Source of the DNA: Bryobacteraceae bacterium | GTDB lineage: Bacteria; Acidobacteriota; Terriglobia; Bryobacterales; Bryobacteraceae | Reading direction: 5' to 3' | DNA length: 64,000 bases | Assembly (NCBI GenBank): GCA_026129905.1 | Contig: JAHCHE010000010.1 | Coordinates: 62,001 to 126,000 of the forward strand | In this document: positions 41,670-50,671 of the stretch, piece by piece | How the letters are laid out: every line of letters starts with the position of its first letter | Numbering within the stretch: position 1 is the first letter of the stretch | The notes under the pieces: model-generated | The model's input: only the letters and a program-made list of their open reading frames with translations | The model's database searches: none | What the model was told of the DNA's origin: nothing | Position numbers and translations under genes: made by a program

Positions 41670-42698
41670 GTGGGGGCGCTGGCGGGCAAACTGGCGGCGA
41701 CCATCCTGCCGGTTCTGCTGTTCCTGTTCCTGCTGCGGGCCCTGGACAGCTTCAAGCTGTTGACGCTCGGGCGGACGCTGCTCGCCATCGGCGCCGGGTG
41801 TCTTGCCGCCGCCGCGTCGTACCTGGTGAACTCGGCGTTTTTCTCCGCGCTGGGACCGGCGGCGGATCAATGGGCTCGCTTTGGCGCTCCGCCGGTGGAA
41901 GAGGCGCTCAAGGCCGCATACGTCGTCTGGCTGGTCCGCGCGCGCCGCGTCGGCTTCATGGTGGACGCCGCGATCGCGGGATTCAGCGTGGGGGCGGGCT
42001 TTGCCCTGATCGAAAACCTGACGTACGTCCGGCAGCTAGCGGGTAGCCCGTTGATCTGGGCGCTGCGCGGCTTCGGCACGGCGATGATGCATGGGGGGAC
42101 CACCGCGATCTTCGGGATGCTCTCGTCGAGCCGCGCCGAGAGGGCGAACGCGAGCGGATGGCGGACCTTCGCTCCGGGGTCGCTGGCCGCCATCGCCATC
42201 CACACGGTCTACAACCTGGGCGTGGCGCCGCCGCTGGTCTCGGCCGTGGCGGCGCTGGCCGGACTGCCGCCGCTGATGGGCTGGATCTTCCTGCGCGGCG
42301 AGGACTCGCTCCGCAAATGGCTCGGCGACCGGCTGGACAAGGACATGGACCTGCTGCGGCTGATCTCGGGCGGAGAGTTCGCTGGGACGAACGCCGGCAA
42401 GTACCTCCGGTCGCTGCAAGCCTCGTTCCGGCCGGAGATCGTGGCGGACATGCTGTGCTACGTCCAGCTTTCCACCGAACTCAGCGTCGCGGCCAAGGGC
42501 GACCTCCTCATGCGCGAGGCGGGCTTTCCAACCCCCCCCGACCCGCAACTGCCGTCGAAGCTCCAGGAACTCCGCTACCTCGAGCGGAGCATCGGCCCCG
42601 CCGGCCGCCTGGCGATCAATCCGCTTCTGCCGGCGGGCGCGCGCGTCGGGTGGGAGATCGACCGCCTGTCGTCGGGACTGCGCCGCGCGGGGCCGTAG
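41670..42698 (+). CDS. PrsW-family intramembrane protease
   Basis: This 342-residue protein has about eight transmembrane helices with the CAAX/PrsW-type motifs APPVEEALKAAY (Glu77-Glu78), FALIENLTYV and MHGGTTAIFG, which supply the catalytic glutamates and histidine. In Bacillus subtilis PrsW cleaves the anti-sigma factor RsiW; here the substrate is unknown. It starts with GTG at 41670. A soluble C-terminal domain of about 120 residues (from about 215) extends beyond the membrane core and may sense the substrate. It is coupled to the STAS gene. Confidence 0.82.
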   Translation: MGALAGKLAATILPVLLFLFLLRALDSFKLLTLGRTLLAIGAGCLAAAASYLVNSAFFSALGPAADQWARFGAPPVEEALKAAYVVWLVRARRVGFMVDAAIAGFSVGAGFALIENLTYVRQLAGSPLIWALRGFGTAMMHGGTTAIFGMLSSSRAERANASGWRTFAPGSLAAIAIHTVYNLGVAPPLVSAVAALAGLPPLMGWIFLRGEDSLRKWLGDRLDKDMDLLRLISGGEFAGTNAGKYLRSLQASFRPEIVADMLCYVQLSTELSVAAKGDLLMREAGFPTPPDPQLPSKLQELRYLERSIGPAGRLAINPLLPAGARVGWEIDRLSSGLRRAGP

Positions 42699-42843
42699 AC
42701 TGAAGCGGCGCGATGGCCCGCGAACAGGATTGTGCTGGCGAAACGGGAAAAATCCTGGATCACCGTGCGCAAATCGCCTAGAATTATGGCAAAGCTTACC
42801 TTCTGGGTAAAGGAGGGGCTGGCATCTGCCGAGCACGAATGCG

Positions 42844-44484
42844 ATGGCGCGATCCACGTCGTTGTTTGTGGGGTCCGCGGTCGCGGCGGCCACGTTCGGG
42901 CTGTACGACCGCCTGCCTGTTCCCGGTCTCGATTCCAGCGTTGCGGTCGCTGCGACGCCGCTGGTCACAAGAGGACCATACCTTCAGCTTTCCACTCCGT
43001 CGAGCCAGGTGGTTCGATGGAGAACCGATGTCGCCACGAACTCCCGCGTCCGCTACGGGACCGATCCGAATGGACTTGTGTCGTCGGCTTCCGACCCGCT
43101 GAGCACGACCGAACACGTCGTCACGCTCACGAGCTTGGCCGCGAATACCCGGTATTACTACAGGGTCGGCACGAGCAGCATGGACCTGGCGGGAGGCGGG
43201 ACGTACAGCTTCACGACGGCGCCGCTGCCCGGGTCGACGAACCCGCTGCGCATCTGGGTTCTGGGGGACTCCGGCACGGGGAACGCAAGCGCGAAGGCCG
43301 TTCGCGACGCTTACGACAAGTTCACCGGCTCGCGCGCCACACATCTCTGGCTGATGCTGGGCGACAACGCCTACAGCTCGGGCTCCGATGGGCAATACCA
43401 GTACTCCGTTTTTTCAACTTACCTGGCGATGCTGCGAACGAGCACGCTATGGCCGGCGCTCGGCAACCACGACACCGCCGGCTCCACCAGTCCGCCGGCC
43501 AGCCTTCCCTATTTCCGGATCTTCAGCCTGCCCACCGCCGGTCAGGCTGGCGGGATCCCGTCCGGAACCCCGAAGTACTATTCGTTTGACTTCGGGAATG
43601 TCCACTTTGTCTGCCTCGATTCCTTCACTTCCAGCCGCCAGCCGGGCAGCCCCATGCTGAAATGGCTGGAAAGCGACTTGTCGGCGAATACCCGCGACTG
43701 GCTCATCGCGTACTGGCACCATCCGCCGTATTCGAAGGGCTCTCATAACTCGGACGCGGAAACGCCGCTGATCGAGATGCGAACCAACGTGCTGCCGATT
43801 CTGGAGGCGCAGGGCGTGGACCTGGTCCTGACCGGACACAGCCATTCCTACGAGCGCTCCTTCCTGCTGGACGGCCACTACGGCCTGTCGAGCACGCTGA
43901 AGCCGAGCATGATTAAAGACGGTGGCAGCGGGCGTCCGGCGGAGTCCGGCGCGTACGCTAAGCCGCTGCTGGGGCCGCAGCCCAACGCGGGCGCGGCGTA
44001 TGTGGTGCTCGGCAATTCGGGAAAACTAACCTCGGCGCCCCTGAATCACCCCGCGATGTTTACGTCGCAGCTAAAGCTCGGCTCGCTGGTGCTCGATGTG
44101 GAGGGGTCGCGGCTGGACGCCAAATTCCTCCGCGAGACCGGCGTTATCGCTGACAGCTTCAGCATCGTGAAGGGCGCCGGGACTTCCAAGCCCGCCGATC
44201 CTGCGCCGCAGGTGACCATATTCAATCCCGTGAACGGGGCGGCCTTCACCGCCGGCGCTACGGTTGCCATCTCGGCAACGGCAACCGACCCCAGCGGCAT
44301 CTCGAGCGTCCGCTTCTATCGGGACGCCACACTGCTGCGGAATGACACGGTGGCGCCGTACAACTGCAACTGGACCAATGCGCCCGCCGGCGACTACACG
44401 CTGACGGCCGTAGCGACCAATAGCCGCGGCGTGGAAACGACGTCGGCGCCTGTCTCGGTCCGCGTAGTCGCCGGGACGCCGTGA
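42844..44484 (+). CDS. Secreted purple acid phosphatase-type metallophosphoesterase
   Basis: This 546-residue protein has a signal-like N-terminus. A fibronectin-like PAP N-domain follows (VTRGPYLQLSTPSSQVVRWR). The metallophosphoesterase core has GDSGTGN, LMLGDNAYSSG, ALGNHDTAG, YWHHPPYSKGSH and LTGHSHSYERS, all five metal-binding blocks. A C-terminal Ig-like domain (SGISSVRFYRDATLLRNDT) follows. Plant-like PAPs hydrolyse phosphate monoesters. It probably releases phosphate outside the cell. The gene ends 36 nt before a REP-like element and is convergent with the permease. Confidence 0.88.
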   Translation: MARSTSLFVGSAVAAATFGLYDRLPVPGLDSSVAVAATPLVTRGPYLQLSTPSSQVVRWRTDVATNSRVRYGTDPNGLVSSASDPLSTTEHVVTLTSLAANTRYYYRVGTSSMDLAGGGTYSFTTAPLPGSTNPLRIWVLGDSGTGNASAKAVRDAYDKFTGSRATHLWLMLGDNAYSSGSDGQYQYSVFSTYLAMLRTSTLWPALGNHDTAGSTSPPASLPYFRIFSLPTAGQAGGIPSGTPKYYSFDFGNVHFVCLDSFTSSRQPGSPMLKWLESDLSANTRDWLIAYWHHPPYSKGSHNSDAETPLIEMRTNVLPILEAQGVDLVLTGHSHSYERSFLLDGHYGLSSTLKPSMIKDGGSGRPAESGAYAKPLLGPQPNAGAAYVVLGNSGKLTSAPLNHPAMFTSQLKLGSLVLDVEGSRLDAKFLRETGVIADSFSIVKGAGTSKPADPAPQVTIFNPVNGAAFTAGATVAISATATDPSGISSVRFYRDATLLRNDTVAPYNCNWTNAPAGDYTLTAVATNSRGVETTSAPVSVRVVAGTP

Positions 44485-44519
44485 ATATGGCGGCGACCAG
44501 ACTTCAGTTCGCGCCGACC

Positions 44520-44577
44520 GTCTTGGCGGGACTGGGAGTCCCGCGCAGCCTACGAGGCGCCTACGAGGCCGCCCCAC
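44520..44577 (-). repeat. REP-like palindromic repeat, copy C
   Basis: It is 55/58 identical to copy A at 18502-18559, with the hairpin GCGGGACT-GGG-AGTCCCGC and doubled CCTACGAGGC units. It lies between the convergent phosphatase and permease genes, 9 nt past the permease stop, where it may also help end transcription. Confidence 0.85.
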
Positions 44578-44586
44578 AAGGTATTG

Positions 44587-47061
44587 TCAGTCTGCGCGTA
44601 GCGCGTCCAAAGGAGAAACGGCCGTCGCACGGCAGGCCGGGATATACGTGGCGAGCGCGGCCGCGGCCAATATCGTGAGCGAAACGGCCAGGTAGGTCAG
44701 CGGATCGAGCGGGCTCACCTCGAACAGCAGCGCAGCCATAATCCGCGTCAGCGCCGCCGCAACCAACAGTCCGCACCCGAGGCCGACCGCCGCCAGCGCG
44801 AGGCCGTGCCGCACGAACATCCGCCGCACCTGGCTTCCCGGCGCTCCGAGGGCAACCCGGATTCCGATTTCGCGCGTCCGCTGCGATACCGAGTACGAGA
44901 TCACCCCGTAAATCCCCACAACGCCCAGCAGCAGCGCCATGCCCGCCGCAATCCCCAGCAGCGTGAGCGTGAGCGATGTCCGGGCCATCGACCGGTCGTA
45001 AATCTCCTGGACGGTACGCACGTCGGCCACTGGCAACTCCGGGTTGACGCCCCACACCGCGCGCTGGATCTCCCGGATGAAGTCCATCGTGCCCGCCCTG
45101 CTGCTGCGGACGGTGAAGGCCACCATGCGTTGCCCCCGCTCCGGGAACTGCCAGAAGTCCTTCACCAGCAGCGGCCAATACACCACGGCGGGGGCCTTGC
45201 GATCCACGCCGTCGTCGCGTTCATCGCCCGCCACGCCCACGATCTCGCGCCAGCGTCCCTTCGGACTTTCACGAACGCGTTTGCCGATCGCCGCGGCCGG
45301 GTCGCCCCACAGCTCGCGAGCCATGTTCTGCGAAACGATCACCACCGGCCGTCGATCGTAGATATCCGTCCAGGTCAGATCCCGGCCGGCAATCAGCGGT
45401 GTTCCCATCGTTTTGAACAAACCGGGCGAGATGTATTTGTAGCGCCGCATCGGCGGCATTTGACCCTCGGCATAGCTGCGGTCTTCCGCGTAAATGGGAT
45501 CGTTGTTCTCGGACCCGTCCATGGTGATCGAGTTCGTCGCCGCCACCGACGTCACGCCGGGAATCGCGGAGATCGCATTCAGAATGTCGTTGTGCATTCG
45601 GATGGCGCGCGAGACGTCGGGGACTTGTGCGCTCGGAATCGACACCCGCAGCGTCTGGATGGTGGACGGCGAGGTGAAGCCGGGGTCGACGCGGCGCAAG
45701 GCCTGAAACGTCCGAATCATCAGTCCCGAGGCGACCAACAGCGCCAGCGCGAGCGCTACCTGAACGACAACCAGGGCGCTCCGCGCGCGGTGACGCTCCC
45801 GGCTGTCGCTGTGCGTTCGCCCGACGCCGCGCAAGCCGGCGGCGATCTTCGGTCCCGCATACTTGAACACGGGTATCAAGCCGAACAACACCCCGGCGGC
45901 CAGCGAAAGAGCCAAAGTGAACAGCAGCGCCGTCCGGTCGATCGCGATCTCGTCGATCCTGGGAAGCTGGGACGGCGCCAGCGACGTCAGAAGCCGCAGG
46001 CCGGCGTGTGCGAGTACGACGCCGATCGCGCCGCCGATCAAGCCAAGCGCCGCGCTTTCCAGCAGCAGTTCACGCGCCAGCCGGGACCGCCCGGCGCCGA
46101 GGGCGGCCCGGATGGCCAGCTCCCGTTGCCGCCCCTCCGCGCGCACCAGCAGCAGGTTGGCGACGTTGGCGCAGGCAATGAACAAAACGATGCCTACCGT
46201 TGCCATCAAAACCCAGAGCGTCTTACCGACGTCGCCCACCACGTCCTGTTTGAGCGGCCGGACGCTCGGCCCCAGCTTGATCTCCTCAAACACCTTGTTG
46301 CTCATGCCCGGAGCGGGCGGAAACTTGAGCGGCAGCATCGGGAGCATGCGCGCCACGTCGGCGTTTGCCTGCGCCAGCGTGACGCCGGGCTTCATCCTCG
46401 CAACGGCTTGATAGCTGAAATGCCCCACGAAGACCTTGTTGCGATCGAACTGTAAGGGAAGTACGACGGAGTGCTGGGCGTTCATGAAGCGGAACCGGCC
46501 GGGCAGGATGCCGATGACCTCGTGCGCCTGGCCGTCGATCATGATCCGGCGGCCGAGCACGGAAGGGTCGCCGCCAAACCGCCGTTGCCAGTAGCCGTAA
46601 GCGAGCATCGCCGTCTCCGGGCTGCCTGGGGAGTCGTCCTTGGGCGTGAACCAGCGGCCGAGAGCCGGCTGGACGCCGATGGCGGGCAGCGCGCCATCGG
46701 TGACGCTCAGCGCCAGGACTCTTTCCGGCTCCGCGAGTCCGGTAACGGTGACGGCGTCCGTGCGCCACAAGCCGATGTCCTGGAACGTCCGGCCCTCCTC
46801 GCGATACAGGTAATAGGTTGCCGGAGAGGCATTGATCTCCGGAATCGAGACGCCGGGACCGGATATGGTCTGCCACACCGCGACCAGCCGGTCCGAGTCG
46901 GGATAAGGAAGCGGCTGGATCAGCACCGCGTTGAGTACGCTGAAGATCGCTGTATTCGCTCCGATCCCGAAGGCAAGCGTGAGCGCGGCCACGGCCGTGA
47001 ACATCGGAGAGCGCGCGAAGCCGCGGATTATCCGCTTCATCTGACCGGCGAAGGACGACAT
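44587..47061 (-). CDS. Orphan MacB/FtsX-type ABC permease (ADOP family)
   Basis: This 824-residue protein has two duplicated halves. Each combines a MacB-like periplasmic core with FtsX-type transmembrane helices. RSPMFTAVAALTLAFGIGAN opens the first half, IACANVANLLLVRAEGRQRE marks its FtsX part, and REIGIRVALGAPGSQVRRM marks the second. This is the acidobacterial duplicated orphan permease arrangement. No ABC ATPase gene is adjacent. Function is unknown; many copies exist per genome. The last residues LDALRAD are usual for the family. It is followed by REP copy C. Confidence 0.88.
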   Translation of the reverse strand: MSSFAGQMKRIIRGFARSPMFTAVAALTLAFGIGANTAIFSVLNAVLIQPLPYPDSDRLVAVWQTISGPGVSIPEINASPATYYLYREEGRTFQDIGLWRTDAVTVTGLAEPERVLALSVTDGALPAIGVQPALGRWFTPKDDSPGSPETAMLAYGYWQRRFGGDPSVLGRRIMIDGQAHEVIGILPGRFRFMNAQHSVVLPLQFDRNKVFVGHFSYQAVARMKPGVTLAQANADVARMLPMLPLKFPPAPGMSNKVFEEIKLGPSVRPLKQDVVGDVGKTLWVLMATVGIVLFIACANVANLLLVRAEGRQRELAIRAALGAGRSRLARELLLESAALGLIGGAIGVVLAHAGLRLLTSLAPSQLPRIDEIAIDRTALLFTLALSLAAGVLFGLIPVFKYAGPKIAAGLRGVGRTHSDSRERHRARSALVVVQVALALALLVASGLMIRTFQALRRVDPGFTSPSTIQTLRVSIPSAQVPDVSRAIRMHNDILNAISAIPGVTSVAATNSITMDGSENNDPIYAEDRSYAEGQMPPMRRYKYISPGLFKTMGTPLIAGRDLTWTDIYDRRPVVIVSQNMARELWGDPAAAIGKRVRESPKGRWREIVGVAGDERDDGVDRKAPAVVYWPLLVKDFWQFPERGQRMVAFTVRSSRAGTMDFIREIQRAVWGVNPELPVADVRTVQEIYDRSMARTSLTLTLLGIAAGMALLLGVVGIYGVISYSVSQRTREIGIRVALGAPGSQVRRMFVRHGLALAAVGLGCGLLVAAALTRIMAALLFEVSPLDPLTYLAVSLTILAAAALATYIPACRATAVSPLDALRAD

Positions 47062-47271
47062 CGATGGGTATTACGAAGCGGAAGCGCCGAAGTTCGGCGG
47101 AATTTGGCAGTGCGGACGGGAGCGATGAAACATTGCGTCACCGGCGGCGTCGAAGGAGGCGGAGGATTTTTCAGACTTCGCCGCGCGCCCCCTGCCGCCG
47201 CGAACTCCTTTCACCCCGTCCCGCCCGGCCGCTCGCGCTCTCTCGGTAACCGGACGTGCGCATCCCGGATG

Positions 47272-47277
47272 TATGCT
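47272..47277 (+). promoter_or_regulatory. -10-like TATGCT for the Gfo/Idh/MocA gene
   Basis: TATGCT precedes GGAGG (47287-47291) and the ATG at 47303. It overlaps the first in-frame ATG at 47273, which is therefore an unlikely start. Confidence 0.35.
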
Positions 47278-47302
47278 GAGAGGGTTGGAGGTGTCCTTAT
47301 TA

Positions 47303-48631
47303 ATGACCACGCATAATATCGGCCGGCGGAATTTCCTGAAGACAACCACCGTCGCGGGCGCCGGTCTCGGCGCGGCCCTCGGCGCCCCCGCCGTCCTGGC
47401 CCAGCGCCGCATCGGCGAAAAGATCGGCGTCGCCGTCATCGGCGTCGGCACGCGCGGCTTCTACCTGATGCAGCAGTTTCAGAACATCGAGGACGTCGAG
47501 ATCCGCTCCATCTGCGATCTCTACGACGGCAACCTCAAGCGCGCCCGCCAGAACGTCCGGAACGACCGCGTCCGCACCACCAAGGAATGGGAGAAGGTGA
47601 TGGCCGACCCCGATATCGACGCCGTCGTCATCGCCACCCCCGACTTCTGGCACGCCCCCATGACGATCGCCGCCGCCGAAGCCAAGAAGGACGTCTACGT
47701 CGAGAAAGGCTGGTGCGTCACCCTCGACCAGGCCAAGGCGATGCGCAAGGCCATCCTCGCCAACAGCATCGTGATGCAGCTTGGTCACAACTACAACAGC
47801 GATCCCTTCTTCCATAAGGCTCGCGAGATCTACCAGTCCGGCCAGCTCGGCAAGGTCACCTCCATTCGCCTCTTCATCGACCGCACCCGCCAGTGGCCCG
47901 AATGGCAGTTCTTCCAGGACTACAACATCTACGAAATGCCCAAGGACGCGAACGCCGGGACCATCGATTGGAACCGCTTCATCGCCGGCGCCGCCGAAAA
48001 GCGTTCCTTCGATCCCGAACGCTTCTTCCTCTGGCGCAAATGGTGGGACTACGGCACCGGCATCGCGGGCGACCTGATGAGCCACCTCTGGGATTCCGCC
48101 AACATGGTCGCCGGCATGGGCGCCCCGAAAACCGCTGTCACCCAGGGCGGCGTCTACTTCTGGAAAGACGGCCGCAATGTCCCCGACAACTGGAACGTCC
48201 TGTTCGACTATCCCGAGCGCGAGCTGATCGTCAGCTTCCAGTGCACCTTCAGCAACCGCCACTACGGCGAAGTCGAGCAGTTCCTCGGCCGCGAGATGAC
48301 CCTCGAGGTGGCGCCGGGCGTCTGCCGCACTTTCGCCGCCGAATGGAAGCCGGATTTCGCCGCGCGCCAGAAGCAGGCCGCCGAAATGGCCGTCCGCGCC
48401 GGCATCGATCCTCGTGACTTCCCCGTTCCTCCCGACTACTCCATGAAAAAGGGCGAACTCGAAGTCACCTCCCACTGGCAGAACTTCATCGATTGCGTCC
48501 GCAGCCGCGCCATGCCTCGCTGCGGCGTCGATCGCGCCTTCGAGGAAGCCGTCGCCGTCTTCATGTCCGTCGAGGCCTTCAAGCGCGAAACCAAGGTGAA
48601 ATGGGACGCCGAGAAAGAGGAGATCGTCTGA
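47303..48631 (+). CDS. Tat-exported Gfo/Idh/MocA-family oxidoreductase
   Basis: This 442-residue protein starts at the ATG at 47303; GGAGG lies about 11 nt upstream. A twin-arginine signal, RRNFLKTTTVAGAGLGAAL, exports the folded NAD(P)-bound enzyme. The Rossmann part has VAVIGVGTRGF, then DAVVIATPDFWHAP and DVYVEKGWCVTLDQAKAM with the catalytic EK motif. Family enzymes oxidise sugars or inositol. Exported members are frequent in Acidobacteriota and Planctomycetes. It is probably a single-gene unit. Specificity is unknown. Confidence 0.85.
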   Translation: MTTHNIGRRNFLKTTTVAGAGLGAALGAPAVLAQRRIGEKIGVAVIGVGTRGFYLMQQFQNIEDVEIRSICDLYDGNLKRARQNVRNDRVRTTKEWEKVMADPDIDAVVIATPDFWHAPMTIAAAEAKKDVYVEKGWCVTLDQAKAMRKAILANSIVMQLGHNYNSDPFFHKAREIYQSGQLGKVTSIRLFIDRTRQWPEWQFFQDYNIYEMPKDANAGTIDWNRFIAGAAEKRSFDPERFFLWRKWWDYGTGIAGDLMSHLWDSANMVAGMGAPKTAVTQGGVYFWKDGRNVPDNWNVLFDYPERELIVSFQCTFSNRHYGEVEQFLGREMTLEVAPGVCRTFAAEWKPDFAARQKQAAEMAVRAGIDPRDFPVPPDYSMKKGELEVTSHWQNFIDCVRSRAMPRCGVDRAFEEAVAVFMSVEAFKRETKVKWDAEKEEIV

Positions 48632-48691
48632 GTGCATGCTTTCGCGAATACGCTCAGATGAATACTAGGCGCGGGGACTTACCTGTTACTC

Positions 48692-48697
48692 TATTCT
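48692..48697 (+). promoter_or_regulatory. -10-like TATTCT before a start codon
   Basis: TATTCT lies 4 nt before the ATG at 48702, with no Shine-Dalgarno sequence between. This predicts a leaderless message for the alkaline-phosphatase-superfamily gene. Confidence 0.4.
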
Positions 48698-48701
48698 TCT
48701 G

Positions 48702-50522
48702 ATGCCCCGCGTTGCTCCGGTCGTTCCTTCTCTGCTCGTTGGCGCCGTCGCGTCGCTGAACGTCCAGCTTGCCATCGCCGACGTTAACGAGATCCCCCTG
48801 CTGACTCGAGACGGAGGGGTGCTTCTGCTGTCCGCCCTGGCCTTTATCGGACTGCCGGTCGCGGCCGGATTTGCGCTCCTCACCGGGCTGATCCGGCGCG
48901 TTTCCCGCTGGGACGCGGTCCGATCCACCGCGGCGGCCGCCGCCCTTGCATTGACCGGGATAGGCGCCGCGGCCGCCGTGGTCGCAATCACAGGCGCCGG
49001 AGCCGTGGACGTCGCTCTGCGGAGAAATGCCCCCTTGGCGTGGGCGCTCGCTTTGCTGGCGGTGAGCGGCCTTATTCGGCCCTCCAAATACCGCGTCGCG
49101 ACGGTGACGGCGGCCATCGTGACAGCTCTCGCGCTTCCTTTGATCATGACGCCGAGGCTTAAATTTCAGGTTCCCCAGCCGTTGGAAATCTCGCCGCGGC
49201 GTGCGCCGCACAACGGCCGGATTGTTCTGATCGGCGTCGACGGGCTGTGTTGGGAGACCCTGCGCCGCTGGCGAAAGCTGGAATCGAATGAAGACCTCCT
49301 CTGGTTCGACGAACGCGCCTATATCGGCCCGCTGCGCAGCATCGAGCCGACCAAATCGCCCCTGATCTGGACCAGCGTCGTCACCGGCCTGCCGCCCGCC
49401 CTCCACGGCGTGACCGACTTTCTCTCCTGGGACTTCCACGCGCTCGACCGGTCCCGTCTCAGGATCCCGCAATTCAGCGGGAGCTTCTACTGGCTCCGGC
49501 TCCTCCGGCTCTTCGGTTGGGCCCGCGAGTTGCCCGTTTCGAGCCTCGACATGCGCCGCCCGCCGGTCTGGGAGATCGTCGACGATCCCAGCCGGCCGAG
49601 CGCCGTCGTCGGCTTCTGGGCCACCTGGCCGCCGCAGCCGTTGAACGGCCGCCTGGTCAGCGACAAGTTCTACTTCGGAAAGAGCCCCATCGAACGCTCC
49701 AGCGTCGAGGGCTCGGACCCCTACACGACCTACCCGCCGCCGATGGCCAAGCGTCTGGCTCACTTGAAGCTGACGCCGGCGGCGGTCACCGCAGACCAGA
49801 TCCTGGAGATCCTCGACATCGCGCGCCCGGAGGCCGAATCCATGGATGCGCGCCCCCACGAATCGCATCACCTGCTCTCCGAATTGCCGGCCGCCATCGG
49901 CCTCGATGAAAGCCACTTTGGCATCGCAAGAGAATTCCTAAGGGACGGCGCACGTCAGGGACTGTTCATGTTCTACTTCCGCGGCGTCGATCTCGTCAGC
50001 CATGGCGCCATGCGGTACTCCGAGCTTTACCCCGACGTTGACAACTCCGCCGACGACCGCCGCCGCTACGGCAAAGCCATCTCCCGGTACTACGCCCGCA
50101 CCTTCTCGATGCTGCGGCGCCTGGTGGAAGAGGCGGGCAAGGATGCCATCATCCTCATCATGTCCGACCACGGCTTCGAGCGCGAGGAGGGGCACCCTGA
50201 GGTCTTCTCTCACAATTTCGCGCCGCCGGGCGTCGTCATCGCTGTGGGAGGGCACGCCGAACGGGTGGATGGAGAACCCGCCGCGGGCATCTACGACATC
50301 GCCCCTACGCTGCTCTGGCTGGCGGGCTATCCCGCCGATCACGAAATGCCCGGGCAGGCGCTGACCGGACTTTTCCCCGGCATCGCCGGCGACCCGGCGG
50401 CCCTGGCCCGCGCCAACAGTTCTCCGTATCGTTGGTCGGATCCGCCGGTCAAAGTCAACGGAGACATACGCACCGACGAGCAGATGATGCAACTGCTCCG
50501 CACGCTCGGCTACATCCGCTAA
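48702..50522 (+). CDS. Membrane-anchored alkaline-phosphatase-superfamily phosphodiesterase
   Basis: This 606-residue protein has about five N-terminal transmembrane helices (1-160). A catalytic domain of the type I phosphodiesterase/nucleotide pyrophosphatase group follows: IVLIGVDGLCWE for the first metal aspartate, PTKSPLIWTSVVTGLPP with the catalytic Thr/Ser, LHGVTDF, FYFRGVDLVSHGAM and IMSDHGFERE with the remaining metal ligands. The catalytic part probably faces the periplasm. Substrate could be a lipid or nucleotide diester. It starts 70 nt after the oxidoreductase gene, with its own -10-like TATTCT. Confidence 0.82.
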   Translation: MPRVAPVVPSLLVGAVASLNVQLAIADVNEIPLLTRDGGVLLLSALAFIGLPVAAGFALLTGLIRRVSRWDAVRSTAAAAALALTGIGAAAAVVAITGAGAVDVALRRNAPLAWALALLAVSGLIRPSKYRVATVTAAIVTALALPLIMTPRLKFQVPQPLEISPRRAPHNGRIVLIGVDGLCWETLRRWRKLESNEDLLWFDERAYIGPLRSIEPTKSPLIWTSVVTGLPPALHGVTDFLSWDFHALDRSRLRIPQFSGSFYWLRLLRLFGWARELPVSSLDMRRPPVWEIVDDPSRPSAVVGFWATWPPQPLNGRLVSDKFYFGKSPIERSSVEGSDPYTTYPPPMAKRLAHLKLTPAAVTADQILEILDIARPEAESMDARPHESHHLLSELPAAIGLDESHFGIAREFLRDGARQGLFMFYFRGVDLVSHGAMRYSELYPDVDNSADDRRRYGKAISRYYARTFSMLRRLVEEAGKDAIILIMSDHGFEREEGHPEVFSHNFAPPGVVIAVGGHAERVDGEPAAGIYDIAPTLLWLAGYPADHEMPGQALTGLFPGIAGDPAALARANSSPYRWSDPPVKVNGDIRTDEQMMQLLRTLGYIR

Positions 50523-50671
50523 ACTAACTTCCGTGGCGCAAACACTCGTGCTTGCCGCGTCGCCACTCATAGCGACGCCTGGAGTTTCACAGGAGTCCAC
50601 ACTCCTTGGACCCGGTGCGCCCTCAACCTCCCGAAGCTGACGGCTGATTGCTGTTCGCTGAAAGCTCTTCC
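50523..50671. other. Intergenic region with small inverted repeats
   Basis: GCGTCGC (50557-50563) and GCGACGC (50572-50578) form a 7-bp stem with an 8-nt loop. A further GGAGT...ACTCC pair follows at 50581-50606. A stretch near 50638-50668 (AGCTGACGGCTGATTGCTG and on) looks like decayed simple repeat. This gap separates convergent genes, so the stems may act as terminators. Confidence 0.35.

Noticed and set aside
50638-50668. Direct repeat suggesting a CRISPR-like array
   Set aside because: Only short decayed similarity (GCTGA...GCTGA) with no regular spacers.
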